A stretch of DNA of 7,512 nt from Eubacteriales bacterium (GCA_030533315.1 JAUNJL010000094.1:1-7512), one strand, 5' to 3'; positions 1-6,256 are shown, counted from the first letter of the stretch. A program made the numbers and translations. The notes: a model not told the origin generated them from the letters alone.

Positions 1-781
1 CGTCCAGGCTGGCCATAAGAAGGTAGGAGGGGCTGCTGGTCTGATACATACCCAGGAACCGTTTTATTTTTTCCCTGTCCACCCGGTCGCTGCAAAGATG
101 GAGCACCGCCGTCTGGGTCAGGGAGGGAAGGGTTTTGTGGAAACTCTGGACTACTACGTCCGCTCCCAGATCTACAGCAGATGTGGGAAAATACGGGGAA
201 AAGCGAAAATGAGGACCGTGGGCCTCATCCACGATCAGGGGAATCCCGTATTTGTGGGCCAGCTTTGCGATGGCCTCTATATCGGACACCACCCCGTCGT
301 AGGTGGGGGATGTGATCATAATTCCCTGGATTCCCTTATTTTCCTCCAGACATTTTTCCACATGGGAGGGAGAAATCCCCCCGTTTATCCCTAGATCCGG
401 ATCCGTCTGTGGATAAAGGTAGATCGGGCTTAAGTCCCGCAGATAAATAGCATGGTACACAGACTTGTGACAGTTTCTTGCCACAAGAAAACGTCCCCCC
501 TTTTGGATCCCGGCAGAAATGGCGGAAAGCAGAGCCCCCGTACTTCCGTTTACACAGAAAAAGCTCTCCTTCGTACCGTACAGATCCGACAACCTCTCCA
601 TGGAATCCCGAAGCAGCCCCTCTGGATGATGGAGATCGTCAAAGCCGGAAATCTCCGTAATGTCCCTCTCAAAGAGAAACTCTCCGTCCACGCAGGAGGG
701 ATTCCGTTTATGTCCCGGCATGTGAAAGGGATAAAAATCGGACTTTCCATATTTTTCCAGTTCTTTGTATAGCTTCTTCAT
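1..781 (-). CDS. Orn/Lys/Arg decarboxylase-family PLP-dependent protein, N-terminal part (runs off the window edge)
   Basis: This reading frame opens at ATG 781-779 and continues without a stop for 260 codons to the window edge, so the C-terminus is missing. It belongs to the fold-type I PLP enzymes of the Orn/Lys/Arg decarboxylase group (SpeA/YaaO-like in Firmicutes). Visible hallmarks are FHMPGHK (residues 19-25), NGSTGA (78-83, phosphate-binding turn), ARNCHKS (101-107), DEAHG (185-189, the Asp that contacts the PLP pyridine nitrogen) and SFHKTL (213-218), where K216 should form the Schiff base. The protein starts almost directly at the PLP domain, so it is the short form without the N-terminal wing domain of enterobacterial inducible decarboxylases. 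The family decarboxylates arginine, lysine or ornithine to polyamine precursors, but the substrate cannot be told from this half, and many clostridial members are annotated only as aminotransferase-like. A G-rich stretch (786-791) a few bases upstream is the only Shine-Dalgarno candidate. The gene follows the response regulator by 64 nt. Confidence 0.88.
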   Translation of the reverse strand, partial: MKKLYKELEKYGKSDFYPFHMPGHKRNPSCVDGEFLFERDITEISGFDDLHHPEGLLRDSMERLSDLYGTKESFFCVNGSTGALLSAISAGIQKGGRFLVARNCHKSVYHAIYLRDLSPIYLYPQTDPDLGINGGISPSHVEKCLEENKGIQGIMITSPTYDGVVSDIEAIAKLAHKYGIPLIVDEAHGPHFRFSPYFPTSAVDLGADVVVQSFHKTLPSLTQTAVLHLCSDRVDREKIKRFLGMYQTSSPSYLLMASLD

Positions 782-785
782 CCTG

Positions 786-847
786 ACCCCCAACTGGCTG
801 CCGGCAGGGGGTGAACTGTAACCAGAACCCTCCGGCAGCTCTTTTTT
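786..847 (-). other. Structured leader between response regulator and decarboxylase-like gene
   Basis: Two inverted repeats overlap in this short spacer. Arms at 797-804 and 832-839 (GCTGCCGG/CCGGCAGC) are perfect, and the stem can be lengthened by AGGG/CCCT inside it with one bulged base. A second pair, 786-791 with 807-812 (ACCCCC/GGGGGT), places the G-rich Shine-Dalgarno candidate of the downstream gene in a stem. In the minus-strand RNA the second pair interlocks with the first, so they could form a pseudoknot or compete. Read on the plus strand the first hairpin is followed by a T-run (842-847) and would look like an intrinsic terminator, but there is no plus-strand gene to terminate. 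On the minus strand no T-run follows it, so it is not a terminator for the two-component operon. The pairing is seen directly; a regulatory role is inference. Confidence 0.4.
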
Positions 848-1535
848 ACACCTTAAACCGGTATCCCACGCCCCAGATCGTCTCGATATACTGGGGCTTT
901 GCGGTGTTAAACTCGATCTTTTCCCGGATTTTTTTGATGTGGACCGTAACCGTGGCAATATCTCCCAGGGATTCCATATCCCAGATTTCCCGGAACAGCT
1001 CTTCCTTTGTGAATACACGGTTGGGATTTTGGGCCAAAAAGGTGAGGATGTCGAACTCCTTTGTGGTGAAGGTAGTCTCCTCCCCGTTTACCCAAACCCT
1101 GCGGGCCGTCTTGTCGATCTTGATCCCCCGGATCTCGATCACGTCATTTTTCTGTACCTGAGCGCCCACCAGACGGTTGTACCGTTCCATGTGGGCCTTC
1201 ACCCTGGCCACAAGCTCGCTGGGACTAAAGGGCTTCGTCATATAATCATCCGCCCCAAGGCCAAGGCCCCGGATCTTGTCAATGTCGTCCTTTTTCGCGG
1301 ACACCATAATGATGGGGGTATTTTTTTCCTGGCGCACCTGACGGCAAATATCAAAGCCATCCACCTCCGGGAGCATCAGGTCTAAAATGATCAGGTCAAA
1401 CTCCTCTTTCATGGCTTTTTCCAATCCCAGGTCGCCTCGGTTGGCAATCTCCACCGTAAAGCCGGAAAGCTCCAGATAATCCTTTTCCAGGTCCGCAATG
1501 GCTTCCTCATCTTCAATAATCAATATCTTACTCAT
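846..1535 (-). CDS. OmpR/PhoB-family response regulator
   Basis: This is a complete 229-residue cytoplasmic transcription factor of the OmpR/PhoB class, at the usual family length. The receiver domain (about residues 1-118) has the acidic pocket E8-D9-E10, the phosphoacceptor D52 in LDLMLPEVDG, S79 as the switch Ser/Thr and K101 in the MTKPF motif. A winged-helix DNA-binding domain follows (about 128-229), ending in the typical IWGVGYRFKV. The start at ATG 1535-1533 overlaps the TGA of the upstream sensor kinase by four bases (ATGA), which implies translational coupling. An AGGAGG ribosome binding site lies at 1547-1552, inside the end of the kinase gene. Phosphorylation by the adjacent kinase should switch its DNA binding. 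Its target genes are not apparent; its own promoter and the decarboxylase-like gene just downstream are the nearest candidates. VanR-, PhoP- and YycF-like names would all be guesses, so no symbol is given. Confidence 0.95.
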   Translation of the reverse strand: MSKILIIEDEEAIADLEKDYLELSGFTVEIANRGDLGLEKAMKEEFDLIILDLMLPEVDGFDICRQVRQEKNTPIIMVSAKKDDIDKIRGLGLGADDYMTKPFSPSELVARVKAHMERYNRLVGAQVQKNDVIEIRGIKIDKTARRVWVNGEETTFTTKEFDILTFLAQNPNRVFTKEELFREIWDMESLGDIATVTVHIKKIREKIEFNTAKPQYIETIWGVGYRFKV

Positions 1536-2686
1536 CTCATAGGTACCTCCTGGTGTTTTCTAAGTACAAAATACATGATGGTGCCGATGCCCTCCCGGCT
1601 GGTGGCCCATACCTTCCCTCCGTGATCCTCCAGGATCTTCTTGACGATGGAAAGTCCTATGCCGCTTCCCCCCTTGGAGGAATTGCGGGAAACGTCCGTC
1701 CTGTAAAACCGGTCAAAAATATAGGGAATATCCTTTGCCCCGATTCCTTTTCCATTATCCTCCACCTCAACCTGGATAAAGTCTCCTACGTCCTTAATCC
1801 GCATCTGGATGATGCCTCGCTGCTTATCCATATATTTGATGGCATTGCTGATAATGTTGTGGATCACCCTCCGGATCTGCTCTCCGTCGGCAATAATGAG
1901 CACATTCTTCTCCACATAATTGGCATAAACCAGCTCGATCCCCTTCGTGTCCAGCTCCAGGCTGATCTCCTCGGCGCAGTCCCCAAAATAATCCTCCACA
2001 TTTAACTTGCTGAAGGTGTAAGGGATGCGGTTTGTGTCGATCTTGGAATAAAAGGTAAGCTCATTGATCAGATGGTCCATCTCGTTTGTCTTATTGTAGA
2101 TGGTGCGGACATACCGGTCCATCTTTTCCGGCGTGTCGGCCACCCCGTCCATGATCCCCTCCACATACCCCTTCACGGCGGTAATGGGCGTCTTCAAATC
2201 GTGGGAGATGTTGCTGATCAGCTCCTTATTTTCCTTTTCAATCAAATTTTTTTCTTCCGTGGACTCCTTCAGGCGAAGGCGCATTTCCTCAAAATCCTGG
2301 CAAAGCTCGGAAAACTCATCCTTCCCCTCCACATCCAAAACAAAATCCAGATTGCCCTCTTTAATGTTCTGGGTGGCCTTCCGAAGCTTCACAAGAGGCG
2401 CCGCGATGCTGCGGTACAGCCAAAGTCCTACGGCAAGGGCCGTGGAGATCAGGATGATAAAGGCGGTAAAGAGAAGGTCCTTTGCCATCAGTTGGATCCG
2501 GTCCTGGCTTTCTCCGGAATCTGTGATGGTAATATCGTACACCGTCTCCGCGCTGCTCACCTCCGCCTGCTCCAGAAAATGCTTCTCCTGAGTCTGGCGG
2601 AATCCATACAAGGTAGCGGCAAAGAGCAGAAGAGGCATCAGTATGATCATGGTAAAACCTAAAATAATTCTTGATTTTAATTTCAT
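1532..2686 (-). CDS. Membrane sensor histidine kinase (HAMP-HisKA-HATPase_c)
   Basis: This 384-residue protein is a classical membrane-bound sensor kinase. Two hydrophobic segments (about residues 7-29 and 71-91) flank a short extracytoplasmic loop of roughly 40 residues. A HAMP linker follows (about 92-144), then a HisKA dimerisation domain with the phosphoacceptor H162 in SHDLKTP, and a HATPase_c domain with N-box (N277 and N281 in HNIISNAIKY), G1 box DNGKGIG (310-316), F-box YIFDRFYR (322-329) and G2 box GSGIGL (340-345). All catalytic motifs are intact. The sensing loop is too small for a folded PAS or Cache domain, so the signal may be read in the membrane or through a partner protein. 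ATG 2686-2684 is supported by an AAAGGA ribosome binding site at 2694-2699, seven bases upstream. It is the first gene of a two-gene operon with the response regulator. Ligand and regulon are unknown. Confidence 0.95.
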   Translation of the reverse strand: MKLKSRIILGFTMIILMPLLLFAATLYGFRQTQEKHFLEQAEVSSAETVYDITITDSGESQDRIQLMAKDLLFTAFIILISTALAVGLWLYRSIAAPLVKLRKATQNIKEGNLDFVLDVEGKDEFSELCQDFEEMRLRLKESTEEKNLIEKENKELISNISHDLKTPITAVKGYVEGIMDGVADTPEKMDRYVRTIYNKTNEMDHLINELTFYSKIDTNRIPYTFSKLNVEDYFGDCAEEISLELDTKGIELVYANYVEKNVLIIADGEQIRRVIHNIISNAIKYMDKQRGIIQMRIKDVGDFIQVEVEDNGKGIGAKDIPYIFDRFYRTDVSRNSSKGGSGIGLSIVKKILEDHGGKVWATSREGIGTIMYFVLRKHQEVPMR

Positions 2687-2726
2687 AGGCTCATCCTTTC
2701 AGGCTTTTCCGGCTGCATTCCCCCTT

Positions 2727-2755
2727 ATTATAGCATAAAGCTCCTTCCGGTATCT
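2727..2755 (-). promoter_or_regulatory. Extended -10 sigma-A-type promoter for the two-component operon
   Basis: A perfect TATAAT lies at 2727-2732 on the minus strand and is preceded by TGC, giving the extended -10 pattern TGnTATAAT. The -35 position at 17-bp spacing (2750-2755, AGATAC) matches the consensus poorly, as is common for extended -10 promoters. Predicted transcription start is near 2720, about 34 nt before the kinase ATG. Runs of six or seven A/T at 2769-2774, 2781-2786 and 2792-2798 lie upstream; the nearest occupies the place of an UP element. Confidence 0.7.
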
Positions 2756-2791
2756 CTTAATTTTCTATAAAAAAGAATCTAAAAAAGAAGT

Positions 2792-2828
2792 AAAAAAAGA
2801 AGCCCCTGCCCTTTCAGGGCAAAGGCCT
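2792..2828 (-). terminator. Intrinsic terminator of metK
   Basis: Minus-strand RNA forms a hairpin of about 13 pairs, including some G-U pairs. The inner stem is TGCCCT/AGGGCA (2807-2812 with 2816-2821) around a three-base loop, and the outer arms are 2800-2806 and 2822-2828. It is followed directly by seven T (complement of 2792-2798), with two further T-runs downstream that could act as back-up. It begins 35 nt after the metK stop and separates metK from the two-component operon. Confidence 0.9.
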
Positions 2829-2862
2829 CTAAGCTTTCCGTAAAATTGTGCTTTTGTCTCTT

Positions 2863-4053
2863 TTATCCCAGATATTTTTTCAGCTCCGGAGCCTTGTCCA
2901 GACGCTCCCAGGGAAGCTCCACATCTGTACGGCCAAAATGCCCGTAGGCTGCGGTCTGCTTGTAGATGGGACGGCGAAGATCCAGCATTTTGATGATCCC
3001 TGCCGGGCGAAGATCAAAGTTCTCCCGAATGATCTCCACAAGCTTTGTCTCGGAGAGCCTGCCTGTGCCAAAGGTCTCTACGTGAACGGAGGTGGGATGA
3101 GCAACGCCGATGGCGTAGGAAAGCTGGATCTCACATTTGTCCGCAAGACCGGCTGCCACAATGTTCTTTGCCACGTACCGAGCGGCGTATGCGGCGGAAC
3201 GGTCCACCTTTGTACAATCCTTGCCGGAGAAAGCGCCGCCGCCGTGACGGCCAGTACCGCCGTATGTATCCACGATGATCTTACGGCCAGTCAATCCGCT
3301 GTCTCCGTGAGGTCCGCCGATCACAAAGCGGCCTGTGGGATTGATAAAGTATTTTGTATTCTCATCTGCCATATCCTTGGGGATGATGGCGTCAAACACA
3401 TATTTCCGAATGTCCTTATGGATCTGCTCCTGGGATATGTCAGGGTCGTGCTGGGTAGAGCAAACCACTGCGTCGATGCGGACAGGCTTTCCGGCCTCGT
3501 CGTACTCCACCGTCACCTGTGTTTTTCCATCCGGCCTTAAATAAGGCAGGGTGCCGTCCTTTCTCACCTTCGTAAGCTGGCGGGCAAGCTTATGGGCCAT
3601 GTTGATGGCATAGGGCATGTACTCCTCTGTCTCATTGGAGGCGTACCCAAACTGGATACCCTGGTCCCCGGCTCCGATGGAATCCAGCTCATCCTCGTTC
3701 ATCTCGTCCTCCTTCTGCTCCAGGGCCTTGTCAACGCCCATGGCAATATCGGTGGACTGCTCGTCGATGGCTGTGATCACCGCGCAGGTATCCGCGTCAA
3801 AGCCGAACTTTCCTCTGGTATACCCGATCTCTCTCACCGTGTCTCTCACGATCTTCTGAATATCCACATAAGCGTTGGTGGTGATCTCACCCATCACCAC
3901 CACAAGGCCTGTGGTGGCAGCCGTCTCACATGCCACGCGGCTCATGGGATCCTTTTCCATCAGCGCGTCAAGAATGGCGTCGGAAATGGCGTCGCACATT
4001 TTATCTGGATGGCCTTCTGTTACAGATTCTGAGGTAAATAAAATTTTTTCCAT
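2863..4053 (-). CDS. metK: S-adenosylmethionine synthetase (methionine adenosyltransferase)
   Basis: MetK makes S-adenosylmethionine from methionine and ATP, releasing phosphate and pyrophosphate, in the cytoplasm. At 396 residues it has the normal bacterial length. Family signatures are all present: GHPDK (14-18) near the N-terminus, GAGDQG (127-132, hexapeptide signature), GDSGLTGRK (250-258) and the phosphate-binding GGGAFSGKD (271-279), followed by [12 protein letters not shown]. No key residue is missing. The start ATG 4053-4051 has an AAAGGAG ribosome binding site at 4059-4065, five bases upstream. Expression is very likely under feedback control by the SAM-I riboswitch between murA and this gene, so the enzyme's product shuts off its mRNA. 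The transcript ends at a strong terminator just after the stop. It is probably monocistronic, with possible read-through from murA, after which no other terminator is visible. Confidence 0.98.
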   Translation of the reverse strand: MEKILFTSESVTEGHPDKMCDAISDAILDALMEKDPMSRVACETAATTGLVVVMGEITTNAYVDIQKIVRDTVREIGYTRGKFGFDADTCAVITAIDEQSTDIAMGVDKALEQKEDEMNEDELDSIGAGDQGIQFGYASNETEEYMPYAINMAHKLARQLTKVRKDGTLPYLRPDGKTQVTVEYDEAGKPVRIDAVVCSTQHDPDISQEQIHKDIRKYVFDAIIPKDMADENTKYFINPTGRFVIGGPHGDSGLTGRKIIVDTYGGTGRHGGGAFSGKDCTKVDRSAAYAARYVAKNIVAAGLADKCEIQLSYAIGVAHPTSVHVETFGTGRLSETKLVEIIRENFDLRPAGIIKMLDLRRPIYKQTAAYGHFGRTDVELPWERLDKAPELKKYLG

Positions 4054-4068
4054 GGATTCTCCTTTCCT

Positions 4069-4112
4069 GGCGCAGCTTTTTGCGCCGATACCGGCAGCCC
4101 CAAATGGCTGCT
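4069..4112 (-). other. Two tandem hairpins in the metK leader downstream of the riboswitch
   Basis: After the riboswitch terminator and before the metK ribosome binding site there are two perfect six-base-pair inverted repeats. GCAGCC/GGCTGC lies at 4094-4099 and 4106-4111, and GGCGCA/TGCGCC lies at 4069-4074 and 4081-4086. The second stem ends three bases before the AAAGGAG ribosome binding site. Neither is followed by a T-run in the minus-strand direction, so they are not terminators for metK. They may stabilise the mRNA or influence ribosome access; the function is unknown. Confidence 0.45.
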
Positions 4113-4143
4113 CTTTTTCTTTTGATATTTCCAGACAGAGACG

Positions 4144-4172
4144 AAAAAAACAGTCCGTAAAACCGGACTGTT
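4144..4172 (-). terminator. SAM riboswitch expression-platform terminator
   Basis: A nine-base-pair stem, AACAGTCCG with CGGACTGTT (4164-4172 and 4149-4157), encloses a six-base loop and runs into a T-tract (complement of 4144-4148, continuing the stem's terminal T). It is the off-state terminator of the metK leader. Its 5' arm (4165-4172) can instead pair with GGACTGTT at 4192-4199, just after the aptamer, forming the antiterminator. Confidence 0.9.
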
Positions 4173-4197
4173 AAATTCATTCTTTATGAAAAACAGT

Positions 4198-4299
4198 CCT
4201 CTTATCGTTCGATCACTCGCTCAGGCTGGCACCTTCCTTTTTCAAGGGGTTGCCGTGGCTTCACAGATCCTATGTATCTCCACCACTCTGAATAAAAGG
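4198..4299 (-). promoter_or_regulatory. SAM-I (S-box) riboswitch aptamer controlling metK
   Basis: The minus strand carries the S-box core in the right order: AGAGTGGTGGAGA, then TGAAGCCACGGCAACC, a P3 hairpin CCTTGAAAAAGG, AAGGTGCCA, a short P4 (CGA-GTGA-TCG) and a closing GATAAGAGG. P1 is formed by CCTTTTATT (4291-4299) and GATAAGAGG (4198-4206) with nine pairs, some G-U. An AGG in the P2 loop can pair with CCT after P3, as expected for the family pseudoknot. The last two bases of P1 (4198-4199) also belong to the antiterminator arm (4192-4199), so SAM binding should favour the terminator at 4144-4172. This is the established transcriptional off-switch design for methionine/SAM genes; the assignment is by recognition of the conserved sequence and fold. 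Confidence 0.93.
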
Positions 4300-4302
4300 C
4301 TA

Positions 4303-4308
4303 TTTATA
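4303..4308 (-). promoter_or_regulatory. Possible -10 element for the riboswitch-metK transcript
   Basis: A TATAAA box lies in the gap between the murA stop and the riboswitch. No convincing -35 stands at 16-18 bp, since that sequence falls in the end of murA. The implied start, about 4296, would cut slightly into the P1 stem, so the real promoter may sit a little further upstream. Read-through from murA is the alternative. Confidence 0.3.
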
Positions 4309-4318
4309 ACTCTCGTCC

Positions 4319-5611
4319 TTATCCCACTCTTAAACGGAACTTCTGGATCTCCTTTTCCCCGGACACTCTTTCAATCTCTGCTCCAAGGCTGCGAAGCTTG
4401 CTTTCAAAGTTTTCGTAGCCTCTTTGGATATATTGAATATCATCCACGATGGTGATCCCTTCAGCGGCAAGTCCCGCGATCACCAAGGCGGCTCCCGCCC
4501 TGAGATCCGGAGCGCTGACTCTTGCTCCCGTCAGCTTCTTCACACCGTCAATGATGGCGGAATTTCCTTCTACCTTAATGCTGGCTCCCATCCTGGAAAG
4601 CTCGTCCGCGTACTTAAAACGGTTTTCAAAAATACTTTCTGTCACAATGCTGGTACCCTCTGCCAAAGTCAGAGTCACAGCGATCTGCGGCTGCATGTCC
4701 GTAGGGTATCCCGGATAGGGAAGGGTCTTTACATGGGTACGGCGAAGCTTCCCGGCCGCCCTCACACGAACGGCGTCGTCAAACTCCTGCACCTCGCAGC
4801 CGATCTCCTCCAGCTTGGCGGTAGTCGCCTCCAGATGCTTGGGGATCACGTTCTTCACCATCACGTCTCCGCCTGTCGCCGCAGCCGCGAACATGAAGGT
4901 TCCGGCCTCGATCTGATCTGGAATGATGGAATACTCCGTCCTGTGCAGCTTTTCCACACCCTTGATACGGATCACGTCCGTACCTGCTCCCTTGATGTTT
5001 GCTCCCATACTGTTTAAAAAGTTGGCCACATCCACCACATGAGGCTCTCTCGCCGCATTCTCGATGATGGTACGCCCCGGAGCCAGGGATGCCGCCATCA
5101 TAATATTGATGGTCGCCCCCACAGAGACAACGTCCAGGAATATATGGCTTCCGTGAAGGTTCTCCGCCTTGGCTACGATGGCGCCGTGGAAAATATTTAC
5201 CTTTGCCCCAAGAGCGCGGAAGCCCTTCAGATGCTGGTCGATGGGACGGCTTCCGATGTTGCAGCCCCCTGGAAGGGGAACCTCCGCATGCTTATACTTT
5301 CCAAGGAGAGCGCCCAAAAGGTAATAGGATGCGCGGATCTTTTTGATATATTCATAGTCCACGCTCACATCCTCAATGGTGGAGCCATTGATCTTTACCG
5401 TAGACTTGTCGATCCTTTCCACCTGGGCCCCGATCCCGGAGATCGCTTCCAGTAAAACGTTAATATCCCTTACGTCAGGCAGATTTTCGATCAGGATCGT
5501 CTCATCCGTCATGATCGCCGCCGATAAAATAGCAAGGGCCGCGTTCTTCGCTCCCGCAATATCCACCTCTCCAACCAGCGGATTTCCACCTTTGATCACA
5601 TACTGTTCCAT
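4319..5611 (-). CDS. murA: UDP-N-acetylglucosamine 1-carboxyvinyltransferase (MurA)
   Basis: MurA transfers enolpyruvate from phosphoenolpyruvate to UDP-GlcNAc, the first committed step of peptidoglycan synthesis, in the cytoplasm. From ATG 5611-5609 the product is 430 residues, normal for the family. Catalytic residues stand at the classical positions: K22-N23 in AGAKNAA, the loop cysteine C117 in PGGCNIGSRP (E. coli C115 equivalent), D305 in YPGYPTDMQPQ, R371 in SAPDLRAGAAL and R397 in QRGYENF. A Cys rather than Asp in the loop means the fosfomycin-target residue is present. A longer frame opens at GTG 5617-5615, but that codon overlaps the AGAGGTG ribosome binding site, and the MEQYVIKGG start is typical, so the ATG is preferred. 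Firmicutes often have two paralogues (MurA and MurZ), and which of the two this is cannot be decided here. The gene follows the kinase-like gene by 150 nt and is followed only by the metK leader. Confidence 0.96.
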   Translation of the reverse strand: MEQYVIKGGNPLVGEVDIAGAKNAALAILSAAIMTDETILIENLPDVRDINVLLEAISGIGAQVERIDKSTVKINGSTIEDVSVDYEYIKKIRASYYLLGALLGKYKHAEVPLPGGCNIGSRPIDQHLKGFRALGAKVNIFHGAIVAKAENLHGSHIFLDVVSVGATINIMMAASLAPGRTIIENAAREPHVVDVANFLNSMGANIKGAGTDVIRIKGVEKLHRTEYSIIPDQIEAGTFMFAAAATGGDVMVKNVIPKHLEATTAKLEEIGCEVQEFDDAVRVRAAGKLRRTHVKTLPYPGYPTDMQPQIAVTLTLAEGTSIVTESIFENRFKYADELSRMGASIKVEGNSAIIDGVKKLTGARVSAPDLRAGAALVIAGLAAEGITIVDDIQYIQRGYENFESKLRSLGAEIERVSGEKEIQKFRLRVG

Positions 5612-5761
5612 AAACACACCTCTATTATTTTAACTCCATGAGCAGCCTCTGCATCCTCCTTTATCCGGCAGGTCCGCCAGAAAAAAAGACGATTTCCCCT
5701 CAAAAAACTGCTCTCCTCCTGTTTACAGTGATAACAATTCGGACAGCCAAACGGTTATCTG
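5612..5761 (-). other. Spacer between the kinase-like gene and murA
   Basis: No gene is supported here. A 6-bp inverted repeat (GATAAC at 5730-5735 with GTTATC at 5754-5759) lies just after the upstream stop. A weak promoter candidate is TTGGCT, 17 bp, TGTAAA on the minus strand, roughly 5722-5750. A perfect Shine-Dalgarno sequence AAAGGAGG (5655-5662) stands about 43 nt before murA with no usable start codon at the right distance. The functional murA ribosome binding site is AGAGGTG (5617-5623). Confidence 0.35.
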
Positions 5762-6256
5762 TTACTGTAGTATTTCCAAAACCGCCTGCAGACTTGCTTC
5801 CAAATCTTTCCCTTCTTCATCGACAACAAGGTCTGCGTATTTCTCATACAGCGGTACTCTCTCTTCATACAGGCTTTTTAATGTTTGTCCCTCTTTTAAA
5901 AGGACACCCCTTTTTTCCAGATTTCCCAGCCTCTTTTCCAGAGACGGAAGAGAAATCCGAAGATAGATGACTGTCCCGATCTTCCTTAAATGCTCCATGG
6001 CTTCCTCACAGTATACCACACTTCCCCCCGTGGAAATAACCGTATTTTCTGCTTCAATGGAGGCATTTACCCGGTTTTCGATCTCCTGAAAGCCCTTCGT
6101 TCCTTCCTGATCGATGATCTCAAACAGCCTTCTGTTTTCTATTTTCTGAATGAGAAGATCCGAGTCCAGGAACTCATACCCCAGCACCTTCGCCAAAACT
6201 ACGCCGATGGTGCTTTTTCCTGCTCCCGGCATCCCAATCAGTACCAAATTATTCAT
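5762..6256 (-). CDS. Shikimate kinase-like P-loop kinase (divergent active site)
   Basis: This is a 164-residue P-loop kinase of the shikimate kinase (AroK/AroL) family. AroK phosphorylates shikimate at the 3-hydroxyl with ATP in the chorismate pathway. A Walker A motif GMPGAGKST (8-16) sits at the N-terminus, FLDSDLLI (29-36) supplies the substrate-binding Asp (D33), the lid region has R116 in EKRGVLL, and R133 lies in EERVPLYEKYAD. Two motifs depart from classical AroK. The FRxxE motif that holds the shikimate carboxylate reads FQEIE (56-60), so the Arg is Gln, and the GGG substrate motif reads TGGSV (76-80). Related short proteins in Clostridia are routinely annotated shikimate kinase, so the name is reasonable but the substrate is uncertain, and I give no symbol. 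ATG 6256-6254 is the first ATG; an AAAGGAA stands 13 nt upstream, rather far. It has its own promoter with a palindrome. No other aromatic-pathway gene is in the window. Confidence 0.8.
   Translation of the reverse strand: MNNLVLIGMPGAGKSTIGVVLAKVLGYEFLDSDLLIQKIENRRLFEIIDQEGTKGFQEIENRVNASIEAENTVISTGGSVVYCEEAMEHLRKIGTVIYLRISLPSLEKRLGNLEKRGVLLKEGQTLKSLYEERVPLYEKYADLVVDEEGKDLEASLQAVLEILQ

Noticed and set aside
98..772. Plus-strand open frames of 60-106 codons
   Set aside because: They lie opposite the decarboxylase-like gene, whose minus-strand translation carries clear family motifs; the plus-strand products show no recognisable domain.
797..839. tRNA-like segment (GGTTC and a GCCA end in the minus-strand RNA)
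   Set aside because: No cloverleaf arms, anticodon stem or acceptor pairing can be drawn; it is better explained as the hairpin described.
2072..2662. Long plus-strand frames opposite the sensor kinase
   Set aside because: They are mirror images of the kinase coding sequence, with no ribosome binding site or family resemblance.
2848..3540. 230-codon plus-strand frame opposite metK
   Set aside because: It is a long antisense shadow caused by metK codon usage. The minus strand has all MetK signatures and the plus product is unrecognisable.
5625..5639. Leader peptide MELK before murA
   Set aside because: It is only four codons and its Shine-Dalgarno sequence is 15 nt away, too far for confident initiation.
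5730..5759. GATAAC/GTTATC inverted repeat as a terminator of the kinase-like gene
   Set aside because: The six-base, AT-rich stem with an 18-base loop has no T-run directly after it, so termination is not supported.
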